A DNA stretch of 17,026 bases from Planctomycetaceae bacterium (GCA_003503535.1 DOCI01000141.1:39630-56655), one strand, 5' to 3'. Shown: positions 1-6,923, numbered from the stretch's first letter. Notes: generated by a model from the letters alone, not told the origin. Numbers and translations are program-made.

Positions 1-1
1 T

Positions 2-34
2 GCGGCTGCGCCGCCCCGAAAGAATCTTTCGGGG
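2..34. repeat. Tandem hairpins at window start
   Basis: Two adjacent inverted repeats share one base. GCGGC (2-6) pairs with GCCGC (10-14) around TGC. CCCCGAAAG (14-22) pairs perfectly with CTTTCGGGG (26-34) around AAT. A T-rich tract follows at 51-60, but about 16 bases downstream, which is far for a classical terminator. The pair could be the transcription end of a gene to the left of the window, or a REP-type repeat. The hairpins are seen directly; the role is inferred. Confidence 0.55.
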
Positions 35-105
35 CTTACCTAAAAGGACGTTTATTTTTTATAATTCATGAAGAAACTCTTTTCCTTAATTACGAAAGCC
101 TCGAA

Positions 106-858
106 TTGGACGAGCCTCTAACTGATAGTCGTGCACCTGCCCGGTGGCCCTATTTCAAAAATCCAGTTGTCAGAGGATTGATTGGATTTTTAATCCTCTA
201 TTTTGTCATCGCGTATCTCGTCGCTCCCGAAGTTTGGGTGCACTACGCCCGCAAGCATCCTACATTTGACGACAACCCTCGAATCACCAAAACTCACGAT
301 GGTCATCCGGGGGATCCTCTCAACGTCGGCTTGATAGGCTCTGAGGATGACGTGAAGACAATTCTTCAGGCTGCTCAATGGTACCCCGCTGACTCGCTTG
401 GCTTGAAAAGCGACTTGAGGATAGGGTTCGATACCGTTCTTGAAAGGGAATACGACAAAGCCCCGGTCAGTAATTTATATTTGTTCGGCCGCAAGGAAGA
501 CCTGGCCTATGAGCAACCTGTCGGAGATAACCCACGCCATCGTCACCATGTTCGTTTGTGGAAGACGGAGGATCTCAGCCAGAATGGTCGACATCTCTGG
601 ATTGGATCGGCGACTTACGATGAGCGTGTCGGACTGAGCCATACAACCAGTCAGATCACACATCACATCGCAGCCGATGTCGATGCCGAACGGGATCACT
701 TGCTCGAATCACTGCAGCAGACCAATGATTTGCAAGAGATGTATCTTGAGAAGGGATTTCATCAAGAACTCAAAGGAAAGAATGGCGGTGGAGACCCTTG
801 GCATACCGACGGTGACCTTGGTGTCGGCATCATTAAGATTAAACTGCAACGAAACTGA
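106..858 (+). CDS. Membrane-anchored LssY C-terminal-domain protein
   Basis: A 250-residue protein with one hydrophobic segment at about 23-40, then a soluble domain at about 69-250. The domain resembles the LssY C-terminal family (PF14067): it begins DPLNVGLIGSEDD (70-82), then has APVSNLYLFGRKEDL (119-133), RHRHHVRLW (144-152), GRHLWIGSATYD (161-172) and a HH...DVDAERD stretch (186-197). In longer family members this domain follows a PAP2 or DedA-like membrane domain; here it stands alone behind a single anchor. The biochemical role of the domain is unknown. The start is uncertain: TTG at 106 has no good ribosome site, TTG at 178 falls inside the anchor, and the frame is open to base 1. An ATG at 68 lies in another frame and stops at 119-121. 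The next gene is 215 bases downstream, so it is probably transcribed alone. Confidence 0.75.
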   Translation: MDEPLTDSRAPARWPYFKNPVVRGLIGFLILYFVIAYLVAPEVWVHYARKHPTFDDNPRITKTHDGHPGDPLNVGLIGSEDDVKTILQAAQWYPADSLGLKSDLRIGFDTVLEREYDKAPVSNLYLFGRKEDLAYEQPVGDNPRHRHHVRLWKTEDLSQNGRHLWIGSATYDERVGLSHTTSQITHHIAADVDAERDHLLESLQQTNDLQEMYLEKGFHQELKGKNGGGDPWHTDGDLGVGIIKIKLQRN

Positions 859-1073
859 ATTCGCATCAATAATTAGACATGCTTCTGAACTTCAACTGCT
901 AATGACATGATCAAATAAACTGCATGAAATTGAGCATAATTTAGCCAAAACCTTAATCAACAGTCCTGTCTGGTTCCGCAGATTTCTAAGGACACGCTTC
1001 CAAGGAACCCTGGATTTTTAAAAAGACTTGTGTTCTAAGGAGTTTAGAGCTAGCCTTTGAATACAAATCCTTT
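859..1073. other. Intergenic region between LssY-like and CorC-like genes
   Basis: AT-rich non-coding stretch. GGTTCC (972-977) can pair with GGAACC (1004-1009) across 26 bases and is followed by a T5 run at 1015-1019, so it could end transcription of the upstream gene; this is weak. An AAGGAG at 1037-1042 is too far from the ATG at 1074 to serve it. No RNA gene recognised. Confidence 0.3.
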
Positions 1074-2387
1074 ATGACGGAGGGGTGGCTTTGCTGTCGC
1101 GTTCTTCCTGAGTTATCCCACATTACGAGGTCAAACACTGCGGTGGTCCCATCGCTCATAATCATTATATTAGGCGTTTGCCTGTTTGTTTTTTCCCTGA
1201 CGTTCAACAGTCTGCGTGAGTTCAGCCGAAGTCGTCTGGAAGCAATCTGCAAACAGTACGAAAAAGAGAAACGACTGGGGCAAATCCTCAAGCTTGATGA
1301 ACATGCTACGCTCACGGCCGAGCTGCTGTTTCTGACGAGTCTGTTTGCATACGTCGTCACCAGTTTTCAACAATCCCCCGATCCACTCGGTGTGACTGTC
1401 TGCGCCCTGATTGTACTGATTTTCGGCTTTGCCTTACCTCGTTCTCTGGCCCGCGTTGCCAGTGAAATCTTCCTCTTTTTCGCCTGGCCATTCTTCGCAG
1501 CAGCAACATGGATGATGACTCCAATACTATATGGAATTGATGCTGCAGATACATTATTCCACCGCATGGCTGGTCGAGTCGACCCCAACGATAATGAGCC
1601 CACGCTGATCTCTGAAGAAATCCGCACCGTGATTGACGAAGGCGAGCGGGAAGGGATAATTGAATCCAGTGCTGGCCGAATTATTCAACGACTGATGGAA
1701 ATCCAGAAAGAAGACGTCACCGCTGTCATGACGCCGCGAACGGAAATGATCTGCATTCAGATCGACACTCCGATCGATGATGTCCGTCAGCAATTGATCG
1801 AAGTCGGTCATTCTCGCATCCCAGTCTATCGGGAATCGCCCGATGATTTGGTCGGAATTCTTTACGCAAAAGATCTGTTGCAGCAATTGGGACGGACGCC
1901 GGTTGAAGAAATTTCTCTGGTCGATATTCTCCGGGAGCCGCTGTATGTTCCTGAGTCGACAGGAATTGAATCACTCCTGGAACGGATGCGGGGAGAGCAT
2001 GTGCATCTGGCGATTGTGCTCGATGAATATGGTGGTGTTGTCGGTCTCGTGACCATGGAAGATATTCTGGAAGAAATTGTCGGCGATATTGAAGACGAAT
2101 ACGACAAAATCCAGGAAGAAGAAATCAAGCAAATCAATCCCGGCACGGTCGATGTCGATGCCCGCGTGCATATCGACGATTTGAACGAGCAGTTCTCATT
2201 CGCACTGCCAGAGGATGACGACTACGAAACCGTCGGCGGCTTTGTCTTCACGCAACTCGGGAAAATCCCTCTGCAGGGGGAAACGCTTACCTGGCAGAAT
2301 ATCCGCTTTACGATCCTCGAAGCCGACAAACGACGGCTCATCAAATTGAGAATCGAAAAAGACGAAACAATTCCCGTTTCTGCATGA
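1074..2387 (+). CDS. CorC/HlyC-family membrane protein with CBS pair
   Basis: 437 residues. Hydrophobic segments at about 26-43, 83-98, 104-121 and 131-150 form a divergent CNNM/DUF21-like membrane part. A CBS pair covers about 217-338, with the conserved [10 protein letters not shown] entry (216-225), [23 protein letters not shown] (split across 247-269) and [20 protein letters not shown] (315-334). A CorC_HlyC domain ends the protein at about 352-432 ([12 protein letters not shown]). The family is linked to magnesium/cobalt efflux and is often named hemolysin, though lysis is not its normal job. The CBS pair probably senses a nucleotide. Start: ATG 1074 lacks a Shine-Dalgarno site; GTG 1143 has GAGG 12 bases upstream and begins just before the first membrane segment, so a 414-residue form is equally possible. 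A small membrane gene follows 39 bases downstream. Confidence 0.9.
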   Translation: MTEGWLCCRVLPELSHITRSNTAVVPSLIIIILGVCLFVFSLTFNSLREFSRSRLEAICKQYEKEKRLGQILKLDEHATLTAELLFLTSLFAYVVTSFQQSPDPLGVTVCALIVLIFGFALPRSLARVASEIFLFFAWPFFAAATWMMTPILYGIDAADTLFHRMAGRVDPNDNEPTLISEEIRTVIDEGEREGIIESSAGRIIQRLMEIQKEDVTAVMTPRTEMICIQIDTPIDDVRQQLIEVGHSRIPVYRESPDDLVGILYAKDLLQQLGRTPVEEISLVDILREPLYVPESTGIESLLERMRGEHVHLAIVLDEYGGVVGLVTMEDILEEIVGDIEDEYDKIQEEEIKQINPGTVDVDARVHIDDLNEQFSFALPEDDDYETVGGFVFTQLGKIPLQGETLTWQNIRFTILEADKRRLIKLRIEKDETIPVSA

Positions 2388-2426
2388 GCAATGTTTCTGC
2401 CTGCTTCTTAACTCAGGAGAAAACTC

Positions 2427-2780
2427 TTGCGTATCATCTCATTCGATATCATTCAGTTTGCGATTCTGTACTCTGTTATCGTGACCATCGGATCTTCTCT
2501 GAACTGGTTGTTACGATTTTTTCATACCTGGATATTCAACTGGAGCTACGGAACGCGAGGCTTTATTCCATTGACAGAGATCGTGCAGAATCGTGCCGAC
2601 ATGCAAATTGTCCATGATATATTGTGGGTGGTCACGACCTTCGTCATCTCATTTCTAACTGGTCTTTTAATTGCTACCCTCTTCAACATGGTAGCCCCCC
2701 TCTATGGAGGATTTAAGATTGGAATCGCGGAACCCAAAATGGTTGGCGATGAAGATCTTATCGCGGGGAAGGATTTCTGA
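2427..2780 (+). CDS. Small two-helix membrane protein (paralogue 1)
   Basis: 117 residues starting at TTG, supported by AGGAGA at 2415-2420 with a 6-base spacer. Hydrophobic segments lie at about 8-32 and 62-92. The end of helix 2 runs into ATLFNMVAPLYGGFKIGIAE (83-102), nearly repeated in the gene at 2936. The arrangement (two helices, then a small-residue/GG turn and a short beta-like tail) is reminiscent of DUF3566-type proteins of actinobacteria (…YNLVxxxxGGxxxxL), but that is a pattern judgement, not a search result. The function is unknown. It lies 39 bases after the CorC-like gene and may be in its operon. An overlapping reading frame from ATG 2384 is a competitor, but it has no membrane character and no paralogue. 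Confidence 0.75.
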   Translation: MRIISFDIIQFAILYSVIVTIGSSLNWLLRFFHTWIFNWSYGTRGFIPLTEIVQNRADMQIVHDILWVVTTFVISFLTGLLIATLFNMVAPLYGGFKIGIAEPKMVGDEDLIAGKDF

Positions 2781-2935
2781 TTGAGATTTCATTTCGCCTG
2801 AAATGATCGAAAGGCGTCGTTTGTGATTATGCTGTTCTGTTTGAGTTGTAAGTCGTACTGAATTCGCGTTGAATGACTTATCTGCAGTCACCCACATTCA
2901 ATGATTTTCAGCGACCACAAACAGAAAGCATAACG

Positions 2936-3277
2936 ATGCGAATTGTCTCTGTCAGTATCCTTCAGGTATCACTCTTATTTGCGACCCTCTCAAGTTTCGG
3001 ATCAGCACTGGGATATCTGGCTTGGCCATTGATGGCACAGCTAGTCATGTTGCTGGAAAATTTACACGTGATTTCCAGTGGATCATTTAGTTTCAGCTTC
3101 TCAGATATCCAGTGGACAATGTCAATTCTTTTTTCAATCTCTACTTTTTTCACTACATTTTTTGCGTCAGCATTTGTCGCAACTCTTTTCAATTTTCTGG
3201 CACCGACTTTTGGCGGATTGAAAATTGGAATCGCTGATCCACAAGGCATGAATTTCCAGAATTTGGAAATTGAATAA
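2936..3277 (+). CDS. Small two-helix membrane protein (paralogue 2)
   Basis: 113 residues from ATG 2936. An upstream in-frame start at 2873 would add 21 polar residues, but the chosen start aligns with the paralogue at 2427 (MRIVS against MRIIS). Hydrophobic segments are at about 8-42 and 60-92. The shared tail signature is ATLFNFLAPTFGGLKIGIAD (82-101). Outside the first residues and this tail the two proteins differ widely, so the duplication is old or only the ends are constrained. No strong Shine-Dalgarno is seen. The 155-base gap from the first paralogue may carry a separate promoter. The 3' end overlaps a perfect 8-bp inverted repeat and the gene is convergent with the pilin gene. Function unknown. 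Confidence 0.7.
   Translation: MRIVSVSILQVSLLFATLSSFGSALGYLAWPLMAQLVMLLENLHVISSGSFSFSFSDIQWTMSILFSISTFFTTFFASAFVATLFNFLAPTFGGLKIGIADPQGMNFQNLEIE
3251..3271. terminator. Possible hairpin at convergent gene ends
   Basis: AATTTCCA (3251-3258) pairs perfectly with TGGAAATT (3264-3271) around a 5-base loop. It lies in the last codons of the membrane gene and just before the convergent pilin gene end. It is AT-rich with only a short T tract afterwards, so termination is a guess. Confidence 0.25.
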
Positions 3278-3341
3278 GTTTTGTGGGAGTGTATTAAGCT
3301 GAGACTTAATCGAGATTCTTAACTCAGTGCTGGAAATGAAA

Positions 3342-3530
3342 TTACTTCATCCCGGCATCTTCCATCTTCTGGTTATTGTCTGTCCAGATACCCCCACTTG
3401 TTGAGCCGATTTGTCTTACGGTTCCTATAACAACCAGTAAGATTGCTGCGAGCATAACGGCATATTCAACAGCTGTGGGACCATCTTCATCGCGAAGAAA
3501 TGAGCGAATTGTTGACAGAATTTTCAGCAC
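3342..3530 (-). CDS. Flp/Fap-type (Tad) pilin subunit
   Basis: A 62-residue pilin precursor. A short basic/polar leader ends FLRDEDG (11-17), and the mature part starts PTAVEYAVML (18-27) followed by a hydrophobic helix to about 39 and a polar tail. This fits the Flp rule of cleavage after Gly by the TadV prepilin peptidase, with Glu-Tyr at +5/+6. I chose GTG at 3530-3528, preceded by a G-rich stretch (GGGGA). A longer reading starting at 3626 would begin inside the bcp terminator hairpin and add 32 unlikely residues. No tad genes (tadA, tadB, tadC, rcpA or tadV) are in the window, so this is an orphan pilin gene whose product presumably uses machinery encoded elsewhere. Confidence 0.85.
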   Translation of the reverse strand: MLKILSTIRSFLRDEDGPTAVEYAVMLAAILLVVIGTVRQIGSTSGGIWTDNNQKMEDAGMK

Positions 3531-3613
3531 AGACGATCCCCAATTTTGAAAGCTTCGTTTAAGCCTAGGTCGGGAAATTCGATTGTCAAATTGTTTATTG
3601 TGAATTTTAAGAA

Positions 3614-3648
3614 TAAAAAAAGCCACGGAACCTTATGGTTTCCGTGGC
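3614..3648 (-). terminator. Rho-independent terminator of bcp
   Basis: On the minus strand GCCACGGAA (3648-3640) pairs with TTCCGTGGC (3630-3622), with two further G-C pairs inside, and is followed by a T-run (A-run 3614-3621 on the plus strand). It sits 31 bases after the bcp stop and separates bcp from the pilin gene. Confidence 0.85.
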
Positions 3649-3678
3649 GGTTTAATCGCTGTAACACTTATTGGTAAA

Positions 3679-4164
3679 TTACGAATCGAGTTCGCCGAGT
3701 TTCTCTGCAACCTCTTCGACATGACCATCAACTTTTACTTTCGGCCAGATAGCCGCGAGCTTCCCTTTTTTGTCGATCAGGAATGTGGCTCGCTGTATGC
3801 CCATGCTTTTTTTGCCGTAGTTATTCTTTTCGACCCACACACCATACTTCTCGGCAATTGCATGATCTTCATCAGCCAGAAGCGTAAATGGGAGATCAAA
3901 CTTCTTACCGAACTTCTCATGCGATTCAACTGAGTCGCCACTGATACCCAGGATGACGGCATCGAGTTTATCAAACTTGGGGAGATTGTCTCGAAAGCCA
4001 CAGGCTTCTTTCGTGCAGCCCGGCGTGTCATCTCTCGGGTAGAAATAGAGAATGACATTCTTTTCGCCTTTGAACTGACTGAGGCGAACTTTGCCGGCAG
4101 GATAAGCAGGCAGATTGAAAGCGGGTGCAGCTTTGCCAACACTGAGTGTGCTTGTTTCGCTCAT
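3679..4164 (-). CDS. bcp: Thioredoxin-dependent thiol peroxidase (PrxQ/BCP)
   Basis: 161 residues from the chosen ATG. It reduces hydrogen peroxide and organic hydroperoxides in the cytoplasm using thioredoxin. The N-terminal VGKAAPAFNLPAYPAG (9-24) is the usual AhpC/TSA-type opening. PRDDTPGCTKEACGFRD (43-59) holds the peroxidatic Cys50 and the resolving Cys55, the C-x4-C spacing of atypical two-cysteine PrxQ enzymes. GIQRATFLIDKKGKL (122-136) gives the conserved active-site Arg region. The length is typical. Longer starts (ATG 4179, TTG 4197) are possible; none has a strong ribosome site, and the chosen one gives the usual short lead before the fold. cutA lies 100 bases upstream on the same strand, so the two may be co-transcribed; a terminator follows. 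Confidence 0.95.
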   Translation of the reverse strand: MSETSTLSVGKAAPAFNLPAYPAGKVRLSQFKGEKNVILYFYPRDDTPGCTKEACGFRDNLPKFDKLDAVILGISGDSVESHEKFGKKFDLPFTLLADEDHAIAEKYGVWVEKNNYGKKSMGIQRATFLIDKKGKLAAIWPKVKVDGHVEEVAEKLGELDS

Positions 4165-4264
4165 TTGAGGATCTTTCATATCTTGGGTTAGTCTCAAAGA
4201 TTTGAGTTCTCTTTATGATAGTCACCCAGATCAGAACAGCAATCCTCAGTTATGTTGTTCTGAA

Positions 4265-4591
4265 TTACTCCTCAACTTGATCCCGCAGCCAATTCAAATA
4301 ATTGAGGGAACCAGTTGCGATATCGAGAACGACAACAGCCGGGCAATCGTAACTGTGCAGGGTTTCGATTCGAGCGATGATTTCCCTCGTGCGATCAGTC
4401 GTTGTTTTCACCAGTAGAACCGCTTCCTGAGCCATTTCCGTTTGCCCCTGCCACTGATAAATCGACTGCATCCCCGGCAGAATATTGACACAAGCAGCCA
4501 GCCGTTCATGGACCAGCGTCTTCCCAATTGAGGTCGCTTCCTCGACTGAGGACGTTGTGCTGTAGATTAATTGGCAACCCGTTTGAGACAT
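4265..4591 (-). CDS. cutA: CutA1 divalent-cation tolerance protein
   Basis: 108 residues, the usual size for CutA1, a small trimeric ferredoxin-like cytoplasmic protein tied to copper/divalent metal tolerance, though its real role is unsettled. Family landmarks are ERLAACVNILPGMQSIYQW (29-47), the EAVLLVKTT strand (56-64), and HSYDCPAVVVLDIATGSLNYL (split over 79-99), matching the family's H-x-Y-x-x-P and glycine-N-x-x-Y-L tail. Start ATG at 4591. It is upstream of bcp on the same strand. The 180 bases before it carry repeats, so its promoter may lie within or beside them. Confidence 0.93.
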   Translation of the reverse strand: MSQTGCQLIYSTTSSVEEATSIGKTLVHERLAACVNILPGMQSIYQWQGQTEMAQEAVLLVKTTTDRTREIIARIETLHSYDCPAVVVLDIATGSLNYLNWLRDQVEE

Positions 4592-4610
4592 AGCGATTTG
4601 TTACAGTAGG

Positions 4611-4676
4611 CGTAGGTCAGGCTGTGCCTGATGAATCCATTGTGACAGCGAATTTCGTCAGACAGCCTGATCTGCG
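4611..4676. repeat. REP-like imperfect inverted pair
   Basis: Two arms of 25 and 23 bases (4611-4635 and 4654-4676) are imperfect inverted copies separated by 18 bases. The first arm itself contains a perfect small palindrome, TCAGGC-TGT-GCCTGA (4617-4631); the second arm has the degenerate TCAG-ACAGC-CTGA (4658-4670). The organisation, two inverted REP-like units in an intergenic gap, is that of a BIME/REPIN. It is just upstream of cutA. Whether it recurs in the genome cannot be seen here. Confidence 0.6.
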
Positions 4677-4680
4677 AATC

Positions 4681-4753
4681 AAAAAGAACCACGGATAGCC
4701 ACAGATTTGCACGGATATTTCTACCTGTGTCGATCCGCGTTCATCCGTGGTTC
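4681..4753 (-). terminator. ACCACGGAT hairpin repeat, probable terminator
   Basis: GAACCACGGAT (4686-4696) pairs perfectly with ATCCGTGGTTC (4743-4753), and the inner part holds further CGGAT/ATCCG copies (4712-4716 and 4733-4737), so the 68 bases fold into a long imperfect hairpin. On the minus strand the hairpin is followed directly by T5 (A5 at 4681-4685), 21 bases after the stop of the CsrA fusion gene, which suits a terminator. Sequences of the ACCACGGAT…CACGGAT type are, from memory, dispersed repeats in several bacterial genomes. Confidence 0.55.
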
Positions 4754-4773
4754 ATTGATAATCTGGTTAAACC

Positions 4774-5532
4774 TTAAATGGTCGTCGTTGTATTCGGACA
4801 ATCCTTAGTCATTGCGGAGATCAGACGCTCAGGATCGAGTGGTTTGGGGAACCAGGCTTCGATACCAGAGTCAACACCCAGGTCTCGGGGAGAGGTTCCG
4901 CTGACAGCGAAGACTTTCACATTATTAAAGCGGGAGTCGCCACGGATTTGACGAATCGTACTCGGACCATCGGCGTTGGGCATTTTCATGTCCAGCAAAA
5001 CGAACTCAGGCAATTCTCCATTAGAAAGCTGGTCAAGAGCTTCAACGCCATCGGCTGCGGTAACGACATCAAAACCGTGCATTTTCAGCAAGCCAGAGAG
5101 CAGTGTCCGTTCGTTTTCATCATCATCAACAACTAGTAAACGCGGAGCCCTTGAGGAACTGGCTGGCTTGACTTTAGATTTTGCCTGACCAATTGAGGAA
5201 TCCAGCTTCTGCAATTCATCAATGACGCGCTGCATCGTTTTCTCGGCATCACCTTCCATACCGACTTCGGTCTGCTTCTGGAAGAGCTTCAAGCCAAGAT
5301 TGATGGCGTTTAAGTGATTGCGGAGCTGGTGACGGTCGACACCGGATTCGATATTTTTCTGGAGTGCAGTAAAGTCGAAATCATCGCAGGATTCCGGACG
5401 CAAAATCGGAACATCCCGGGGAGCTTCAATCCCAAGCTTGACGACTTTCCCCTTGATTTGCAGTACATTGACTTTAATATCAAGGTTTGGGAAAACGATT
5501 TGTTGATCTGCACGGCGTGATAATACGAGCAT
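4774..5532 (-). CDS. CsrA–helical linker–receiver fusion regulator
   Basis: 252 residues in three parts. Residues 1-48 are a full CsrA/RsmA domain: [14 protein letters not shown] opening (Leu4, Arg6, Arg7), VKLGIEAP (31-38) and DVPILRPE (40-47), so the RNA-contacting Arg (Arg45) is kept. Residues about 62-118 are helical, with [10 protein letters not shown] (68-77), which looks like a histidine-kinase H-box in a DHp dimerisation helix, but no ATPase domain follows. Residues 130-245 are a receiver domain with Asp136-138, phosphoacceptor Asp181 (VLLDMKMP), Ser211 and Lys230 (FPKPL) all present. CsrA normally acts as a free dimer of about 60 residues that binds GGA sites in mRNA leaders. Here phosphorylation probably tunes RNA binding or oligomerisation (inference). 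ATG 5532 has a good AAAGGA site at 5545-5540. It is monocistronic, with a hairpin plus T-run downstream. Confidence 0.92.
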   Translation of the reverse strand: MLVLSRRADQQIVFPNLDIKVNVLQIKGKVVKLGIEAPRDVPILRPESCDDFDFTALQKNIESGVDRHQLRNHLNAINLGLKLFQKQTEVGMEGDAEKTMQRVIDELQKLDSSIGQAKSKVKPASSSRAPRLLVVDDDENERTLLSGLLKMHGFDVVTAADGVEALDQLSNGELPEFVLLDMKMPNADGPSTIRQIRGDSRFNNVKVFAVSGTSPRDLGVDSGIEAWFPKPLDPERLISAMTKDCPNTTTTI

Positions 5533-5929
5533 GCGAGCATCCTTTCTCGAATGGAATTAGATCGCTTTTAAAAAATCAGGCGGCCCCACCCAGGCAGTCG
5601 CTGTTCCTATACGCGACCAGAGGAAAGCTTGCGGAGTTCACTTATAAACTGGAGATCTTTCATCCACAAAACAGACCACATCGTATGGTTTAACAACCAA
5701 ATTTCACTTTGGCAAGCACAATTTTAATAAAATGTCAAGTTGACCTCAGGATTATCTCAGGGCTGGTCATTTTTACATTTTCACTCGATTGGAATGCCCC
5801 ACAGAAATTCATCGATCCGCTGCTGCTTAGACGGACTGTAAACACGAAGTCCAATAAACTCTACTTGCATGCAAACATAGCCAATATCAATGGAGCATCT
5901 GCAACAGGGAGAAACAGCGGGTTACTGAA
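5533..5929. other. Non-coding leader/promoter region of the CsrA fusion gene
   Basis: A 397-base gap that contains no convincing gene; frames running through it have no recognisable protein features. It must hold the promoter and 5' leader of the CsrA fusion gene and the end of the XRE-cupin transcript. Small palindromes are seen: CCAAA-TTTCAC-TTTGG and GTCAA-G-TTGAC (5734-5744). A GGA triplet at 5542-5540 (minus strand) is inside the ribosome site. A G-rich patch near 5579-5592 on the minus strand has no recognised riboswitch pattern. Confidence 0.4.
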
Positions 5930-6493
5930 TCAGCCGGAGTTGTCAAGAAAAACACAGAGCACGATGGCGGTTCGTTTGAACGAATTAATAATACGATGGG
6001 GAAGATTGCTGTCGAAATAGAGGCTGTCTCCGGCACGAAGAATGAGACGCTGTGAATCAATTTCAAACTCAATCATTCCCTGCTGAACCATAAGAAACTC
6101 TTCACCATCATGAGCGAGCAGTTCGTCTCTGGCGACTCCTGGTGGAACAGTGAGCAAAAACGGATCCATCATCCTGCTCGGTCGTTTATGAGCCAATGAC
6201 TCATAAACCGTGGTATTACCCTCACTGTTATTTCGCTCGACAACCTGGCGTTCATCCTTGCGAACCAGTGCGATGGGCGGTTTCTCATCCAGCCCTTTAA
6301 CCAAATCAGACATAGACACATTTAAGGCAGAGCAAATCTGCCCAAGGGCGGGCAACGACGGAGTAACCCGAAAGTTCTCGACTTTAGATAACCAACTGCG
6401 GGTCAGACCGGTCCGCGAGGCAACCTCTTCAAGTGTTAACCTACGATCCAATCGTAATGTTCTGATTCTTTGGGCAAGTTCGACGATGTTCAT
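5930..6493 (-). CDS. XRE-family HTH regulator with C-terminal cupin domain
   Basis: 187 residues from ATG 6493 (a GTG at 6517 would add eight residues). Residues 7-65 form an XRE helix-turn-helix: [20 protein letters not shown], then [22 protein letters not shown] around 26-47 with the recognition helix TRSWLSKVE (31-39). Residues about 110-183 are a cupin: [18 protein letters not shown] (128-145), [17 protein letters not shown] (152-168). The layout matches the SutR/PuuR class, DNA-binding repressors or activators whose cupin senses a small molecule (amines, amino acids or sulfur compounds in studied cases). No metabolic gene is beside it, so the regulon cannot be guessed. A 9-bp inverted repeat lies 34 bases upstream of the start and could be its own operator. 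Confidence 0.92.
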   Translation of the reverse strand: MNIVELAQRIRTLRLDRRLTLEEVASRTGLTRSWLSKVENFRVTPSLPALGQICSALNVSMSDLVKGLDEKPPIALVRKDERQVVERNNSEGNTTVYESLAHKRPSRMMDPFLLTVPPGVARDELLAHDGEEFLMVQQGMIEFEIDSQRLILRAGDSLYFDSNLPHRIINSFKRTAIVLCVFLDNSG

Positions 6494-6923
6494 TTGAAAA
6501 TAATATACAATTGACACATGCCGATGCGACTAAAAGCCATGAGTTTTTGGTCGTTTCTTTGTAAATTAACATTGCACAGGCAGCACACTCACCGCACTTG
6601 CCAGCAGGGTCGAATCCATAAGTAAACCCCGATAAGCGGCGCAATTCCCCACGTCAACATGTGCTTAAAATGTCACGAATTTGATAACTGATACCAAAGC
6701 CAAAATCGATACGAATTTCTTTCGAATTTATCACCAGATCTTTGTCTGTTCTTAACATGAAGCCTGTAGATTCTGAGTCACCAATGTTTCCCAAGTAGTT
6801 TGAAAGACATTATTGTTAACGGGCCTTAATCTTTTCAGTCGATGTCCACTCGTGAAACATATTTATGCATGACCTGAAGTCCACCCCATTTTGCTTCACG
6901 GAAGCAACCTACCGGAGAATCTG
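6494..6923. other. Divergent intergenic region, XRE regulator to DUF1559 gene
   Basis: 430 bases between divergent genes. It should hold the promoters of both. Besides the inverted repeat at 6527-6553, there are three CGAATTT words (6676-6682, 6712-6718, 6723-6729), the last two close together. No RNA gene or coding frame is convincing. Confidence 0.4.
6527..6553. promoter_or_regulatory. Inverted repeat upstream of XRE gene, candidate operator
   Basis: CGACTAAAA (6527-6535) and TTTTGGTCG (6545-6553) are inverted copies with one mismatch, spaced by 9 bases, beginning 34 bases upstream of the regulator's ATG. Autoregulation through such a site is common for XRE proteins; here it is a guess from position and symmetry. 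Confidence 0.3.

Noticed and set aside
2384..2617. A 77-residue reading frame overlapping the corC-like stop (ATGA)
   Set aside because: It overlaps the better supported TTG gene at 2427, which has a strong ribosome site, membrane helices and a paralogue; this frame has none of these.
3293..3310. ATTAAG-CTGAGA-CTTAAT palindrome as terminator
   Set aside because: Weak A-T stem of six pairs with no T-run.
3530..3626. N-terminal extension of the Flp pilin from 3626
   Set aside because: It would start inside the bcp terminator hairpin and add polar residues unlike any pilin leader.
4611..4753. CRISPR array formed by the repeats near cutA
   Set aside because: Units are inverted rather than direct, of two different sequences, with no regular spacers or cas genes.
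5709..6020. A 103-residue plus-strand frame crossing the end of the XRE gene
   Set aside because: It is antisense to the regulator's 3' end, has no ribosome site and no recognisable protein character.
6601..6625. A tRNA T-loop-like GGTCGAATCC
   Set aside because: The flanks cannot form the T-stem and no acceptor or anticodon arm is present.
6676..6729. Three CGAATTT words, possible regulator sites or a short array
   Set aside because: Spacing is irregular (36 and 11 bases) and the word is AT-rich; chance is likely.
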